Notes: generated from the sequence alone by a model not told the origin. 64,000 nucleotides of DNA from Hyposmocoma kahamanoa (GCF_003589595.1 NW_020653200.1:1434665-1498664); one strand, 5' to 3'; positions 1 through 12,234 are shown, numbered from the stretch's first letter. Program-made: numbers and translations.

Positions 1-393
1 CCCCTATAATTAAGTCCCTTTAGGTCTGCGAGTTCGGCGAGTATTTAAGGGAAAACCATTCAATAACAAGGACAAAAGTAATCAAATCCGTCATCAAAAA
101 TATCTAAAATCACATTATACAATACACAGAATACGTCTCCCCTTTACAGGTACTTTTGCTCGTTGTGTAATATGAAAGTTAAAAAAAAACTTCGTAATAA
201 CGAATTGTTCAATAACCTATTATCGTGTTAATGATTAACGCTTGACGATAGTACTAGGTATCCGCCGGTGGCCGCCATTAATGACTAGCATATTTTTATG
301 CCGAGACGCGTTTAAAAATAACATGTAACAAGAATAGATAGTATTAAAATTTTACATCGTTACCATCAGATATTGCCGTGCCTTTACTTACAA
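1..393. other. AT-rich sequence, nothing recognised
   Basis: No open frame with a recognisable product, no repeat ends and no RNA-like fold was seen here. Confidence 0.5.
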
Positions 394-837
394 CATCGAG
401 TATATAACCAAAAATAGAGACGAAATAAGGGTCATCCATACCTGGCAACTCATCAGGCAAATGGACCTTATATCACTTTTAAATATCAACTCTCATTTGC
501 GCTGAAATCGCAAATTAGAAAACTGAAGCAGTACAGTACCGACAACTGACCAGTGTGTACGTCTCCGTATATTCCAATTATATATTTATTGTAATAAAGA
601 TAATATCTCTAATAATGGCTGTTCCATTCGGTGTTGTAGGAAAAACAGCAAAACATCTAAGTACACGATTACAATTAAATATTAATAAGTAATTTTGCAA
701 TTTACGTCCATTATAGTAAATTTGAAGTGAAAAAATTGACGAACTATTGACGACACCCGTCAATTCGGACTGGCCAATCGGAGCGCGTTGTCACAGTAAT
801 GGCAGAATAGTTTTCAAACAAATTAAATGACACGATG
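394..837 (+). mobile_element. Non-autonomous hAT-like MITE, family M1 (copy with damaged right end)
   Basis: The copy starts CATCGAGTATATAACC and is bounded by a perfect 8-bp direct repeat acttacaa (386-393 and 838-845), the target-site length made by hAT transposases. Its interior aligns along its length with the complete copy at 43238-43711. The right terminal inverted repeat has lost most of its bases, leaving only a short stub ending cgatg, so the copy is probably no longer mobile. No protein is encoded. Assignment to hAT rests on the 8-bp duplication, not on homology to a transposase. Confidence 0.8.
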
Positions 838-1068
838 ACTTACAATATCCGTATAGGTTAAACTAAAATCAGTGCGTTTAGGCCATAGTACGTCAACCGT
901 GACATACTATGACCTAAACGGACACCGGTCTAGCTCGATTTATAACATATTTTTCCAAGAATTTCACACACCGTCTCCTATACGTGCAGTATTCATTGCG
1001 ATGTTTGCTTTCACCGTTAGGTATATTAATTGAAACTTTGAACATTGAACTATAAATAGAAATTTATT

Positions 1069-1368
1069 AGCCGTAGAGCCCCTTGTGAAGTTCGTCTAGG
1101 GAAGTACTACTACGTTACCTATTTCTGCCGCCAAGTAGTAACGTGAACATTACTTCGTTCCGGTTTTGAATAGTAAGGGTGCTGGTGTAGTTACAGGCAC
1201 ATGGGACTTGTTAACTTATGTCTCAGGGTGACGGGCGCAGTGGCAGTGCTCCTCAGATCTTCGCCATTTAAAGCTCTTGAGTGGCACTGCAACTGTTATG
1301 GACAGGCGTGTAGCTTACCATCAGGCGCACAATTGTTCGTGCCGTCACTTGATATTACAAAAAAAAAA
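1069..1368 (+). repeat. Interspersed repeat family R1, near-complete core copy
   Basis: About 300 bp beginning near 'gtagagccccttgtgaag' and ending in an A-rich tail after 'gtcacttgatatta'. The same core recurs on both strands at 2540-2778, 7262-7551, 15160-15300, 31098-31330, 38340-38655, 48262-48560 and 57738-57975. Hallmarks are 'cagtaatgtcagcattac', 'ctcagggtgacgggcgc' and 'tatggacaggcgtgt'. Open frames inside it are accidental. It is dispersed and divergent; I cannot assign its class. Confidence 0.8.
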
Positions 1369-1379
1369 GTTTTAAGCAC

Positions 1380-1560
1380 AAAGGCTCGTCAACTTATGTC
1401 TCATGGTGACGGGGGCGTTGAAAGTGCCCCTCAGATCTTTGCGATTTAAAGCTCTCACTGGCACTGCAACTATTATGAACAGGCGTGTCGTTTACCAGCA
1501 GATGCACAACTTGTTCATTCCGTCTGCACCATCACATGGTATCATAAAAACAAAAAACCA
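1380..1560 (+). repeat. Second, partial R1 copy in tandem with the first
   Basis: The 3' half of R1 (from 'cgtcaacttatgtctcatgg' to the A-rich tail) repeats about 10 bases after the previous copy, so the two form a head-to-tail partial tandem. Confidence 0.7.
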
Positions 1561-2539
1561 AATGTTTCGACAACATCAATGATACCATACGCTGAATATC
1601 GAAAGGCGGTCGAAGTATATTGCTCTGCCTGCTGCTTGATTGCTTGTGACGTTCTTTTTAAAATCTTAGGTGATTAGTTATTATTTTGCAATGGTAATAT
1701 TATATAGCACCAAAAGAGGGCGGAACTAAAAGACCAATTCCTGACGCGACAGGTAGTCGCAAATTTACATCACATGGTGGTTTGACCTTCGCCGCTTGAC
1801 GCTGGTTATATTTTAGGCGGAAAACTACTCAACGTTACAATACGTTCATAAATTACATCCAAACGCTTAAACAGATTCAAAAGCATAACCGTTTTCAGCA
1901 ATTGGGCGGGCAGGCGCCAACACGAGCACAAATAATTGAGATCTCATAATTTGTTCCAAAGCTAATAATATAATGAAAATGTCAAACAGGTCCAGTTACC
2001 TAACTTTACCGAGCATCTAACTAGTTGTAAGCTACTAAAATTCTACAGTACACCACATTCTGGAGTGAAAAGGGTGGACCGAGTTTTAATTTCCTGCAAG
2101 TTGCAAGTGCTGTGTTGCGATATTGAATTTGAAACTAGCGTACTTGAGTCACTATTAAGGAGTAGTCTTGAAAGCGCTTAGAAATATCGTTCTTAAATTT
2201 GAACAATATTTTTAGCTGTTTAAAATTTATTTTTTATTTACGGCACAACAGACGTAAGTCAATGTATAAAAAAAAACTAAAAATTACTACGATAGGCATG
2301 TCTGTGCCCAATAGAAAAAAAAACAAAAGCTCCTCTTTACGATAGCCTTAGAGGATGGAAAAAAATAAAATTCCATAGTCTAAGACGATAGCGTAAGAAG
2401 TGACCTCTTAGAAGCAGAGACGCGGCAACAGTTAAAAATATCACAATTAGAACATATTTCGTTGTAATACCCGTACATCCCATACAGAGGATTATTTTGT
2501 GACACATAATTTTTTGTATTGGGCATTTTTTTAAATAAT
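1561..2539. other. No gene or repeat recognised
   Basis: AT-rich sequence with poly-A runs; no convincing exon, repeat end or RNA gene was seen. Confidence 0.5.
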
Positions 2540-2778
2540 ATTAAGCGACGGAACGAACAAGTCGTGCGCCTGATGGTAAGCTACACGCCTATCCATAACA
2601 TATGTAGTGCCACATAGAGCTTTAAGTCGCACTGCCACTGCGCCTGTCACCCTGAGACATAACAAAAAGTTCCATGCGCCTGTAATTTTACCAGCGCCCC
2701 TTACCCTTCAAAACTGGAACCCAGTAATGCTAACATTACTGCTTAGCGGCAGAAATAGATAAGGAAGTACTGCTAGTA
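2540..2778 (-). repeat. R1 interspersed repeat, reverse copy
   Basis: Reads 'aacaagtcgtgcgcctgatg' through 'cctgagacataac' to 'cagtaatgctaacattactg' and 'cagaaatagataagg', the reverse complement of the R1 core, with several indels. Confidence 0.75.
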
Positions 2779-3599
2779 CAAATTATATACTTAATGATAT
2801 AATAGAGTATACTGAATAATTGTTCATTACACACTGACCGAATCGGAACTCTGAACAGCAACATCTCTCTTAAGCCTCCGTGAGACAGTCCATTTACTTG
2901 ACTTTTTGTAGAAGAGAAAAGGAATTTAAGGAAGGAAAATCAAGTTTAAGTACCAGGGCGACATATGTGCATTCCTAAGAAAAATAAATGCAGGATTTTC
3001 CAAAGAGTCGTGAGTAATTCCGTACCAATTGAGTACACAAAGCACTGTTGTTGTATCGCTTAGCAATCGCACTCAAATTATAAATAAACGCTATTTCGGG
3101 GTCATGCAGCCGTGGGCGCTGGCGCCGTTTTTGTACTACGGTTATTACTAAAACTATATGAATACCAATGTTGTAAATGTTATTGTTTCTAACAATATTA
3201 AAATTGTTGATTGAATGCTAAGTCAGTATAATAATATGACGAAAAGAAAATAAAAATAGCACTCCGCTTTTTAGTGTTTTCAAGAACTGCTCATGGCACT
3301 GAATACCTACATTATATATTTTCCAACCAATTTATGACACATATGCTGTTAGATTTCTCTAATAGTCAACCCATAATTCAACTTGTTTTCTCGATTGTTA
3401 GACATAGGAAATGTTATGCTATTTTTTCGTGTTTATATCGCGTATATTTGTTTTCTGTCGATAGTCTGCGTGAGCTTTGTCTATAGAACCGGTTAAGAAC
3501 CCGAAATTATATATATATATACACACACAGACAGACTGTCGACTGAAAACAAATATACGAGATTTAGATATATATATAACGCAATTTCGGTCAAAAATC
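2779..3599. other. No gene recognised
   Basis: Contains small AT-rich frames and a short TA/CA dinucleotide tract near 3508-3535; nothing supports a gene. Confidence 0.45.
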
Positions 3600-3866
3600 A
3601 TCATTTTCGGATTAGTGACTGTTCACTACCTAATATTCGTACCAATTTTTATTATTTAAGTATTAGATTTTTTTTCGCGCAATATTATTTAATATTCGAG
3701 TATTCTATAGTGAAATATTATTTAATCATTACACCACAGATATATATTCGTGTTCGCTTCGCGTGCCCAATGTAAGCTATAAATTGCTAGGCTTCAGAAC
3801 ACGCCCGGCCGTTATCTTAGAGGACGGAAAAAAGAAGTCGTTATCTATGACTAGTCCGAGAATGAT
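3600..3866. mobile_element. Decayed MITE, family M3
   Basis: Left end 'tcattttcggattagtgact' and right end 'gactagtccgagaatgat' are diverged versions of the terminal inverted repeats of the intact copy at 62902-63056, and both contain the internal 'gcgcaatattatttaatatt'-type stretch. This copy is longer because of an internal insertion around 3720-3845. Confidence 0.55.
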
Positions 3867-4689
3867 AGTGACAAGACCATAACATACGTCAGACTACACA
3901 TTTTTATTCGAAAATCGCCTCCAGTGCAACGAAACAAGATACGTCAATGTGTAGCTTGATTGATGTGCTGGCGTGTGTACAAAGCGAAAATGGCGATCTG
4001 AGCTTAAGCATGGCTTTAGTATGTGGAACTTGGCGTACTGCTGCACACGTGACACGCAAACTAAGCACTTCCACGGTATTTATTGTTCTGTGCTCTATAC
4101 TGACGTTTCCAGTCTCGGAAATATTAAGACATTTGAGACTTAACTCACTTAATTAAAAAAAAAAAATTACTACCTCAACAGTTATTTTTTTATTCTGGTT
4201 ACATGGACATGGCGACATAATAGCTTGTAGCTTAGTATAATCCGTGGATATTGAAGAACGGTTGTCATAAAGTCAGGTCTTCTTTATCTGAAACTATATT
4301 AAATGTCCTTTACTTTGCTTATTGCGTTCCTAAAATAAAAATGAAGAAATCATTTTCAAAAATAAATTATTTACTTTATAATTTGACTTAAATAAAGCAA
4401 TCAGAACATGATTCACTTAATCAAAATAAATTAAATGTCACGGTTATAAGTATCGAAACTTACTTTTGAAACAGTCTCGAAAGTGTCGATTTAACTACTT
4501 TGGCATGAGCTAATTTTGTAACATTTTTCACAGGAAATTATTGTCTTTACGGTGTCCACATAAAGACATAAGAATTATTTTGAAATTCCCATAAAATAAC
4601 TCAACATTATTTTTAACGTCCTTGACATGAAGCCATACAGTATATTCCTCATTTCTTTTTTAGTTTAATTTCACTTTTCATTTAGGTCC
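3867..4689. other. No gene recognised
   Basis: A 69-codon frame at 3947-4156 has no recognisable domain and no flanking splice or promoter signal that I trust. The rest is AT-rich. Confidence 0.4.
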
Positions 4690-5060
4690 TCAATGTTCAA
4701 ATTCAAATTCAAATTCAAAAGTAATCTTAATTCATAGGTAAGCATTATTACACTTGAGATCGTCACAATGGTTAAACTCTACCGCTCATTCGTAAGGCAG
4801 ATTCCCCTGAGAAGAATGAGCAAGAAACTCTAGGGGTTGCTCTTTGTAAATAACATTTGTACACATTCAACATTTAAAATATATATTTTTTTCGTTTTGA
4901 AACGTTACCACGGATTTTTGTCATCCAAGTACGCAGAAGTTGTATAATAAACCTTTAGTATAAAGTTTTTGTTTCACTATAGTTTTAAACCTCGTGAAAG
5001 GCAAATTTTGTATATCAACCGGAATCTTGTTATAGAAGCGTATACATTGCCCCTTTGTTT
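4690..5060 (-). mobile_element. 3' end of a non-LTR retrotransposon (5'-truncated)
   Basis: On the minus strand the segment opens with a frame reading GQCIRFYNKIPVDIQNLPFT then RFKTIVKQKLYTKG, the usual tail of a LINE reverse-transcriptase ORF. A conserved 3' UTR follows ('ctctaccgctcattcgtaag' on the plus strand), and it ends in a simple repeat of about three TTTGAAT-like units at 4695-4719. Sister copies are at 46770-47160 and 63235-63370. A frame break follows the YTKG motif. The clade is not certain. Confidence 0.7.
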
Positions 5061-6439
5061 TTTTATATGTATTGTTCATTACTGAAATACATTATTGTAC
5101 TCGATGTTGAAATATGACATTGCAATGTTCGATATTTAATTATATTCCATTTTATTTATTATACATATTATATTCATATATTACATTATATTAATTCTGT
5201 GAATTCGTGAACTATTACATCAAAGAAATTGTTAAATTAGTCTATAATTTGAATTCAATTCACAATCTTTGCTTTGCCAGTAATGGTGATAGTTCTTCAG
5301 CACCCGATTACGAAATAAGCATTTGCTAAACCTATCCTTCATGGGGAGTACGTTTTTTGTTGTGGACAAGGTTTTTGAAAATTCGAATTCGAACTTGACG
5401 ATGGACTGTGGTACTTTTTCTAACTTTTTCTTTCGATAAAAAAAAAACATAATGACACGTTAAAACATAATGGCAACTACGCGATGTGTCGTACACTGTT
5501 TATGTAATATAAATTCATTGGTATATTTTATTTTTATTATTGTTGACATTAAATTGACAACGATAACTAATATTGTCTATTAAATTATTTTGATGTATGA
5601 ACGAATAAAACTTATTTGGTTTAAAAACAACTGTTTTTCTTTCATCTATCATTTTCCTCGCTATAGTGAGTTTACGTGGTTCGCTCGGGAGCAAACTTGT
5701 TTTGCGTCTTGTGGCTTGAAACCCTCCCTACGCTCAGGATTCTAGAATTCTTCGCTTGCCCAGGTTTCAATACAAGCTCTCGCGTCAAGCAGCTCCTTCG
5801 CAGCCTTGCATAACAAATAACTATTTTTTAATAGCTGAATCTACTTAAGTTTTTGCATAGGACGTTCAGAGAATGAAGATCGAAGTAGGTACATATGTAA
5901 CTATGTATATTAAGGTTTTTATATGTTTCTTACCACACCTTTATCTTTATATGTATTCAATTCATACGTTATGTAAAAACCGACTCGAATGTGGCTAATA
6001 GGGAATAATAATGGCTTTATAGGGATACCTACTTAATATTTCAGAGGGTGAAAATAAGTTATTAAAATAATTCTAAATAATTAATTAATTAATAAAGTTT
6101 ATAAACAATTCGTGTAAATCATTGACTTAAATCTAGTGATTTACAGGCCATGTGCCTTCCACACTTTCTCTCTATCTGTCCGTTACAATCACATGTGTCT
6201 AATTAAATAATTCCTTGTAAACAGCGCCATGTAAAGTATTAGAGCAGTAGATTTTTAATAAAAACATTACAATGAATCCAGCACTAAACCATACGCCGTA
6301 AGTAACAGAGACATCTTATGTACCTACAGCTGAAGTCGTGAACCTCTAATGACCATCCAAAAATTAAAAATAGCTTATAGAATTATTTGGATTTTTTTAT
6401 CATATTATGATGAATATTTGAAATAATACGCCACAATTC
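5061..6439. other. No gene recognised
   Basis: Mostly AT-rich. A GC-richer patch at about 5650-5815 has no convincing frame. No repeat boundary was found. Confidence 0.45.
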
Positions 6440-6444
6440 CGTTT

Positions 6445-6600
6445 TTAAGTCGTCCACATTGTCAAATTACTTAATTGTTTTTTAAATCTTTCACGAATCC
6501 TTACAAAAAAATCTAACAATGTCAAATCTGGAGATCCCGCCGGCCATCTAATCGGTCCACGTGTACCGATCCAGGAAGGAAAACAATCACTACGAGACTC
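6445..6600 (-). pseudogene. Relic of a Tc1/mariner-superfamily transposase C-terminus
   Basis: The minus-strand frame reads GPIRWPAGSPDLTLLDFF, matching the WPxRSPDLxPxDFF block that precedes and includes the last catalytic acidic residue region in DDE transposases of this superfamily. Sequence on either side has no further transposase blocks and no terminal repeats were found, so it is a fragment. Confidence 0.5.
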
Positions 6601-6919
6601 GACAGTTCTCATAGATTTAGTATGTGGGTACCTATATGCTAAATCGTACACGTAAACACCTCGAAATATATACATACTTAAATACATATTTAAATACTCA
6701 AACAAATCCCAAGATTCCATGACACGCTTTACTAAAATTTCTTAGTGGTTGTTCTTTGCAAACAAAATATTTTTGAACATTTATTATTTAAACATGTCAT
6801 AGACAGAAAGATTTTGAAATGAAGCAGCCAACCTCTAGTTTTAAACCTTGGCATTGGCAATCATTAGAGAACTGAATTATAAAAGGGTTTACACTGCCCT
6901 GTAAATATTTTTACGTACG

Positions 6920-6962
6920 TACAAGTCATGCGCCTGGTGGTAAGCGACATGCCTGTTGCAAC
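6920..6962 (-). repeat. Short R1 fragment
   Basis: 'acaagtcatgcgcctggtgg' followed by 'taagcgacatgcctgtt' is the reverse complement of the R1 3' portion only. Confidence 0.5.
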
Positions 6963-7261
6963 AAATTTTCGAAGACGTTCTGTTTCTGGTTTGACAATGT
7001 TATTTCTGTTTAATTGAGTTTAGTTGTGCAGCAAGTACGAAAGAAAAGAATAGCTACCCCTGAAACGTTGCTTTTGTGACTATCACAGTGATATTTACAT
7101 TATCTCGCAAATCTACATAAAATTCTAGTTTGTTTATCTTCAATTTTTAGAATTTTAGTTGAAATGTAGTATTAATTAGAAATATAATGTGCCCTTTTTG
7201 TCTTTAAATAAAGAGAAAAACTAACATTTCTTGGTGCGCATATTTCAACTTTTCTTTTTAT

Positions 7262-7551
7262 GATATCAAATGATGGAATGAACGTGTCGTGCGCGTGGCG
7301 GAAAGCGACACGCCTGTTCTTAACAGTCGTAGTGTCACTCAGAGCTTTAAATTGGAAAGATCTGACGGTGCACTCCCACTGCGCCCTGAGGCAGAAGTTG
7401 ACTAGCCTTATGTACCTGTAATTTCACCAGCACCCTTACCCTTCAAAACCGGAACACTGTAATGCTGACATTACTGCTTGACTGCAGGTATAGATAAGGT
7501 GCCAGTACTTCCCTGGATAAACTCTTTCACAAGGACCTCTACTGTTGCGAA
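7262..7551 (-). repeat. R1 interspersed repeat, reverse near-complete copy
   Basis: Covers the whole R1 core in reverse orientation, from 'gaacgtgtcgtgcgcgtgg' to 'tcacaaggacctctactgt'. It lacks 'tcaccctgagacat' in part (a short deletion). Confidence 0.75.
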
Positions 7552-7963
7552 ATAACCTTTCATTGTCCTGCCCACAAAAGCTAAATTTTTTGAAGGAAAG
7601 AAAGTTTTTTCATGTTTTTATTTTACAACCAATTAGAAAATGATAAATCTATATCGTTTATCGAACCCAGAAACAAAAATCATGTTACATAGTGGAATGT
7701 ATTAATTAATCACTTTTCCATTATAAAAAAAGACAAAAGGCTTCTATTGTGTTGCGCATAGCATGCAAATATTCCTTGATTTGTGACCTAGGTACTGTAA
7801 CCTGACGCGTAGCTTAGGTTGCGTAGCGAGAAGTACTTTATAAATATAAACTGGGATAATCTTCAAAAACTTGATATTTATTGTACTTTTTTACATGTTC
7901 ACTTACGGAGGCTATTTCTAGATCTGCCAAAATGTTCTTCTTTTCGTATCCCGTTTTTTAAAC

Positions 7964-8029
7964 ACATTCTAAATACAAAACTATATTCACTCAGCCAGTA
8001 GTTCTACTCATAGAGTAGAGCCTAGACTA
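7964..8029. repeat. 66-bp direct repeat, left copy
   Basis: By reading, identical over 66 bases to 8798-8863. Contains 'actcatagagtagagcctag'. A further shared stretch, 'ggctatttctagat', lies upstream of both copies, at 7910-7923 with a 40-bp separation here and directly adjacent in the right copy. Confidence 0.8.
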
Positions 8030-8797
8030 CATCCCTCTTCCTCACAACTGAATAGGTGAACATCCCTAGCGGGTACCCTACCTATGATAGGCAACTTACA
8101 TAAGTGATCAGCCTTTACAATAGGCTACCCACACACTGCTCCGAAGCTACTACCTTACCAACAAGTAAACCACCGAGGAGGCTATGGCTTTAGTCTGCCA
8201 AAAACCTATCTAAAAAGTCAGACCATGACCACATCCTAATCAAACAATTAAAAATATAATTACTCGTCAACTATCCTAGCTATTTAGGTAACCTGTCTAA
8301 ATTCTAACTCTTTATTTCAGCTACCCTAGCCTGGCTGAATGTTCCTAACAAATCCTTAAACTTAAACTAAACTTAAACTTCCTAAATGCATCACTAAACT
8401 ATCTTCAACGTGCACGCTGTTACGACGACGACACAGGCTTGACCACCCGTCGGGCAATCACTGGGTAACATCAATATTGATCTCCCAGCTCATCCTGCAG
8501 CTATCCACGTTCCGTCAGCTTTTCTCATTTCTTTAAACAAACTAGCATAAACACACAAATAACCCTAACAAAGACATATTCCTAACATACAATATGGTAT
8601 GGGGATATACCATATAAAGGATTCCTAATAATTAAATAAATATATTTTCCTTGAATGCAGGCAGTTTTTGTTCATCTGGGAGGGTGACCACGAACTATGC
8701 ACACACACTGGACCATATATCCTTCAAATAAAAATAAATAAATAAATAGTAAGTAATATCTATCCAAGACGGTAGTCCATCTAGGCTATTTCTAGAT
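8030..8797. repeat. Segment bounded by 66-bp direct repeats
   Basis: No open frame of interest and no inverted ends. The segment has higher GC than its flanks (8040-8560). It could be an internal region of a small terminal-repeat retroelement or a local duplication; no tRNA primer site or polypurine tract was evident, so I leave it unassigned. Confidence 0.4.
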
Positions 8798-8863
8798 ACA
8801 TTCTAAATACAAAACTATATTCACTCAGCCAGTAGTTCTACTCATAGAGTAGAGCCTAGACTA
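8798..8863. repeat. 66-bp direct repeat, right copy
   Basis: Matches 7964-8029 base for base by reading; the spacing between copies is 834 bp. Confidence 0.8.
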
Positions 8864-10927
8864 TAGCACTTAGTGGTTATGTTGTAAATCACTAAATAAA
8901 CTATTGAATGATGTATGTATATAAAGCACATTTTATTTTTGTATATAATTTATTCTTTGTCACTGTGAGATCCCTCCAGGCCGGTGTTTGCGAGTACGTA
9001 AAATAACATCCCGCCGGCGTAAACAGTTGGGTACAGGTACAAACAATAGACGATATCGACAATCCGCCCCAAGATCTAGTTGCCAAGCGCTACGTCCTGA
9101 TTGTAATATAAACCCATCAAACCAATACGTAAATACGCCACTTAGTCAACGATTACTTTTAGGAATTAATACCTAATATAATCAACGTTTGTTACGTTAA
9201 TTATACAAGGTTTCGGTCATAATATGTATATGTATATAACCTCTTTTTTCCATCAATTTTCTTTGTCTGTGTCTCGAATGCGTTCACGATCACTTTAACG
9301 TCCCATCATTTTATACACATTTAGGGTCTATTCCAGAACTCTACCAATGCTCAAGTCAGGACTTGAGTATGGTTTCATACGATTTCAAGCACTAAAGCTG
9401 TAAAGCATATAACTGCTCCCACGTATTAAAAAATAATAATACAATTGCAGCTTACGTTTTACTCTATGTACTGATTTTACATTATTTAGAAAATAAAAAG
9501 AAGTGTCATAACATAACGGACTCGTGTGTTCGAAAAGCCTTCGGCTTTATATTTTTAGCCTAATCTCCAAAACTAAAAATACTCCAAGCCTATAAAAGAG
9601 GTAATTTAGATAGATAGTAAAACTTGTGAGATAATAAATGAGAAAAATACATTCGACTAACGGCGCCACTCAGATGAATGGTTATTGATGTATTATTATC
9701 AGGTAAGTTAAAACCTTCCATGTCTTAAATAAAACATTTTTGTTTGCTTACGAATATTGTAGCCGTCTTTTATATAGTTGACCCTTCTTTAGTTTATAAT
9801 AAATTTAGACAAGAGCCAATGGTTGGTAAGAACAGGTCGGCTGCGCGTAGCCGACGTTGCCCACTGTTGCCTGCACGCAAAAAGAACCTTTACTACGCTG
9901 ATAGTATATAGAGGGAGGGTTCACCATCTATTTAAATACACAAAGATCAGGATACATCAGCACCAGTTTATTATTATAGCGCTATCATACCTACTTGTTA
10001 ATCTCCGCAAAACATTTTGCGTCTTCCAAGATATCAATACGATCGGAGATGTAGCTGACATTATGGAAATTTTTCGCAGTGTCAAAATACGCTTAATAAT
10101 TCAAGGAACTATGGTTCTTAACTTTGCATTTACAATGCGTAAGTAGCTGATTGACTGATTCAGAAACGCGTAACAAAACACGTTTTATATTGTCGGAGCT
10201 ATTTCGAGGGAAACAAGGGTATGTGCAATGGCAATAGCCGCAGCCACACGATGGCAACGATTACGACTATTTCTACTCTCGCCCACAGGCCAAACTGTTC
10301 CGGGAATTATACGCTATGGATCTATATAGATGATCCTAGGTCTACAAGAAATAGAAAATAATACGACAAAAACAATTACGTATGTTTATGTCTAGAAGAT
10401 TCACAAAAAAATTATTTGGAAATGTTAGACGATTTCACTAGTGTGATAGCACAAAAAATGGTGAATTGGTGGAACAGGGTTAGAGGGTAACAACCACGAC
10501 AAACTCCAATAATGCTATCGCATATTATAATTTTAGAGCAAAAGCGAAGATTTTTTTAAGTATGTAAGATCATTGATTGTAATAGTTTTCCTATGATTTT
10601 TGACGTCAAAAGCACTTAACTGCATCTCGAAATTTCTAGTTGCAATTGTAGTCCAGTTTCATTCACAAACAGAATTGAGAGCTGTAGATACAGAGGCAGA
10701 TTGCAAATACTTACATCAAAAGAACCTTAGAACAATCTCGCAATGTAATGCAATCCGATCGGTTATTTGGTACAGTTGTTATTATGCCACAGACAAAATT
10801 CACAGAGAGTTCGACAACGACGTCAAATTCGAAACACCCTGTATATTTATGTGTGGGATCAATTAAATTGCCTATCTCTTACAGCCAACAAATCGAAAAA
10901 TGTAGTTACCGACCTGAAAGGACAAAA
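8864..10927. other. No gene recognised
   Basis: Short frames at 8988-9176 and 9823-10146 show no domain I know. A GC-richer patch at 10190-10330 contains a 24-codon stretch (DYDYFYSRPQAKLF) that ends at a stop and has no recognisable partner. No repeat ends were identified. Confidence 0.4.
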
Positions 10928-11078
10928 TACACACATCAAAAAAAGTTTGCGATCACTTCGAAAAACTGAAATCTTTTTTGTTACTGTAGATTATATTATG
11001 ATTTTTTCTTCTTTTTAGATTCTTTATTTAAAAATAAATTAGAACATAAAACAATGACCCCGTTCAATTGTTTTTTCA

Positions 11079-11116
11079 TATAAAAAGGCTTTCAGTCCTA
11101 GCTTACGCTCATTCAG
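11079..11116 (+). promoter_or_regulatory. Putative core promoter of the Tc1 transposase gene
   Basis: TATAAAAA at 11079-11086 lies about 30 bases before a TCAG initiator-like motif at 11113-11116, leaving a leader of roughly 65 bases before the ATG. Spacing fits insect TATA/initiator promoters; no direct evidence of use. Confidence 0.4.
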
Positions 11117-11180
11117 AAATCTGATTTAGTCAATTATAAGCGATTCAAGATATTTTTCGCGGAAAGTTGTGATTGAAAAA

Positions 11181-12212
11181 ATGCCAAGAGGATTATCAGA
11201 GGTTTTACGAGCTAGAATAGTAACTTTGAGGGAAGAAGGATACACCGCGAGAGTAATAGCACGCAGACTTGCTATATCCAAATCCTGTGTCGTGGCTACG
11301 TTGCAGAGGTATCACGGAATGGGGAATTTAGCTGACCGACCCCGCAGCGGTCGCCCAACTGTTTTGACAGCTGCCCAAAAGCGCTATATTAAATTGCTGG
11401 CAGCCCGTGATCCAACAATCAACGCCACTAAAATAAAAGCAGAAGTCAGGGCCGCCTCTGGGCTTGAAGTTAGCACGCAGACCGTTCGCAATTGCTTGCA
11501 CCAGGCTGGATTACGAGCACGGAGGTCTTGGCGAGCTCCGCTCAATTCCCGGCAACGTCAACAACGAAGATTGCAGTGGGCTAGACTTCGGCAAAATAAA
11601 GAAGGTGAGGACGAAAACATTTGGCAAAACTGTCTCTTCGTTGACGAATCCCGAATCAGCACTCATCCAGATAACCGACGTGTCCGTGTCTGGAGAAGAC
11701 CAGGCGACCGTGAAAGACAAAGAACTGCCACTGGAACAGTTCAGCAAGGCGGAAAATCGGTGTCCTTTTGGGGTGGCATTATGATTGGAGCTAGAACGCC
11801 TTTGATCCCGTATCGGGGCTTCATGACAGCAGACATGTACAAAGCAGTTGCTATTGATGATATCGTCAGACCATTCCGAGTAAACCATGGGCACCAATTT
11901 GTACTGGTCGATGATAATGCGCCCGCACATCGAGCTCAACGAGTCAATGCTGCTCTTCAAGAATACGATATCACACGATTAAACTGGCCTGCCGGCTCGC
12001 CCGACTTAAACCCAATAGAGCACGCGTGGGATGCTCTTAAACGAGCAGTATGGAACCGTGAGCCACGTCCCCAGACAATTCCAGAGCTCAGGGAGGCCGC
12101 TATTGAAGAATGGGATAGGTTACCCCAGGAAATGCTGGATAACTTGATCCTCAGCATGCCCAGGAGGATCTTCGCATGTATTCGAGCCAGGGGAGGAGTT
12201 ATTTTATATTGA
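11181..12212 (+). CDS. Tc1-like DD34E transposase, 343 aa, full length
   Basis: Catalyses cut-and-paste movement of the surrounding element by binding its inverted repeats and inserting at TA. The N-terminal third is a paired-type double helix-turn-helix: first helix set at about residues 4-45, the basic linker RPRSGRP at 53-59, second set at about 62-110. The catalytic domain follows, with D155 in FVDES, D245 in VDDNAPAH and E280 in DLNPIEHAWD; 34 residues separate the last two, the DD34E spacing of Tc1. Length equals the family norm (about 340). Start chosen at the first ATG (MPRGLSEVLRARIV); the in-frame GTG four codons earlier is not a eukaryotic start. No internal stop or frameshift. An AATAAA at 12229-12234, 17 bases past the stop, is a likely polyadenylation signal. 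Single exon, as expected. Confidence 0.95.
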   Translation: MPRGLSEVLRARIVTLREEGYTARVIARRLAISKSCVVATLQRYHGMGNLADRPRSGRPTVLTAAQKRYIKLLAARDPTINATKIKAEVRAASGLEVSTQTVRNCLHQAGLRARRSWRAPLNSRQRQQRRLQWARLRQNKEGEDENIWQNCLFVDESRISTHPDNRRVRVWRRPGDRERQRTATGTVQQGGKSVSFWGGIMIGARTPLIPYRGFMTADMYKAVAIDDIVRPFRVNHGHQFVLVDDNAPAHRAQRVNAALQEYDITRLNWPAGSPDLNPIEHAWDALKRAVWNREPRPQTIPELREAAIEEWDRLPQEMLDNLILSMPRRIFACIRARGGVILY

Positions 12213-12228
12213 ATTCACACCTTTTAAT

Positions 12229-12234
12229 AATAAA
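12229..12234 (+). terminator. Polyadenylation signal of the Tc1 transposase
   Basis: Canonical AATAAA just after the transposase stop and inside the element. Confidence 0.5.

Noticed and set aside
1201..1449. Open frames within R1 (also 38453-38699 and 48405-48665)
   Set aside because: The same repeat gives unrelated frames in each copy; not conserved as protein.
8988..9176. 62-codon basic frame and its minus-strand shadow
   Set aside because: No recognisable family, no splice or promoter signals; composition explained by a GC-richer patch.
10190..10330. Short stretch reading DYDYFYSRPQAKLF as a possible exon
   Set aside because: Only 24 codons, no convincing acceptor, other frames equally open.
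11464..11960. Other-frame open reading frames of 106 and 149 codons on both strands inside the Tc1 element
   Set aside because: Shadows of the transposase gene; no domain and no independent signals.
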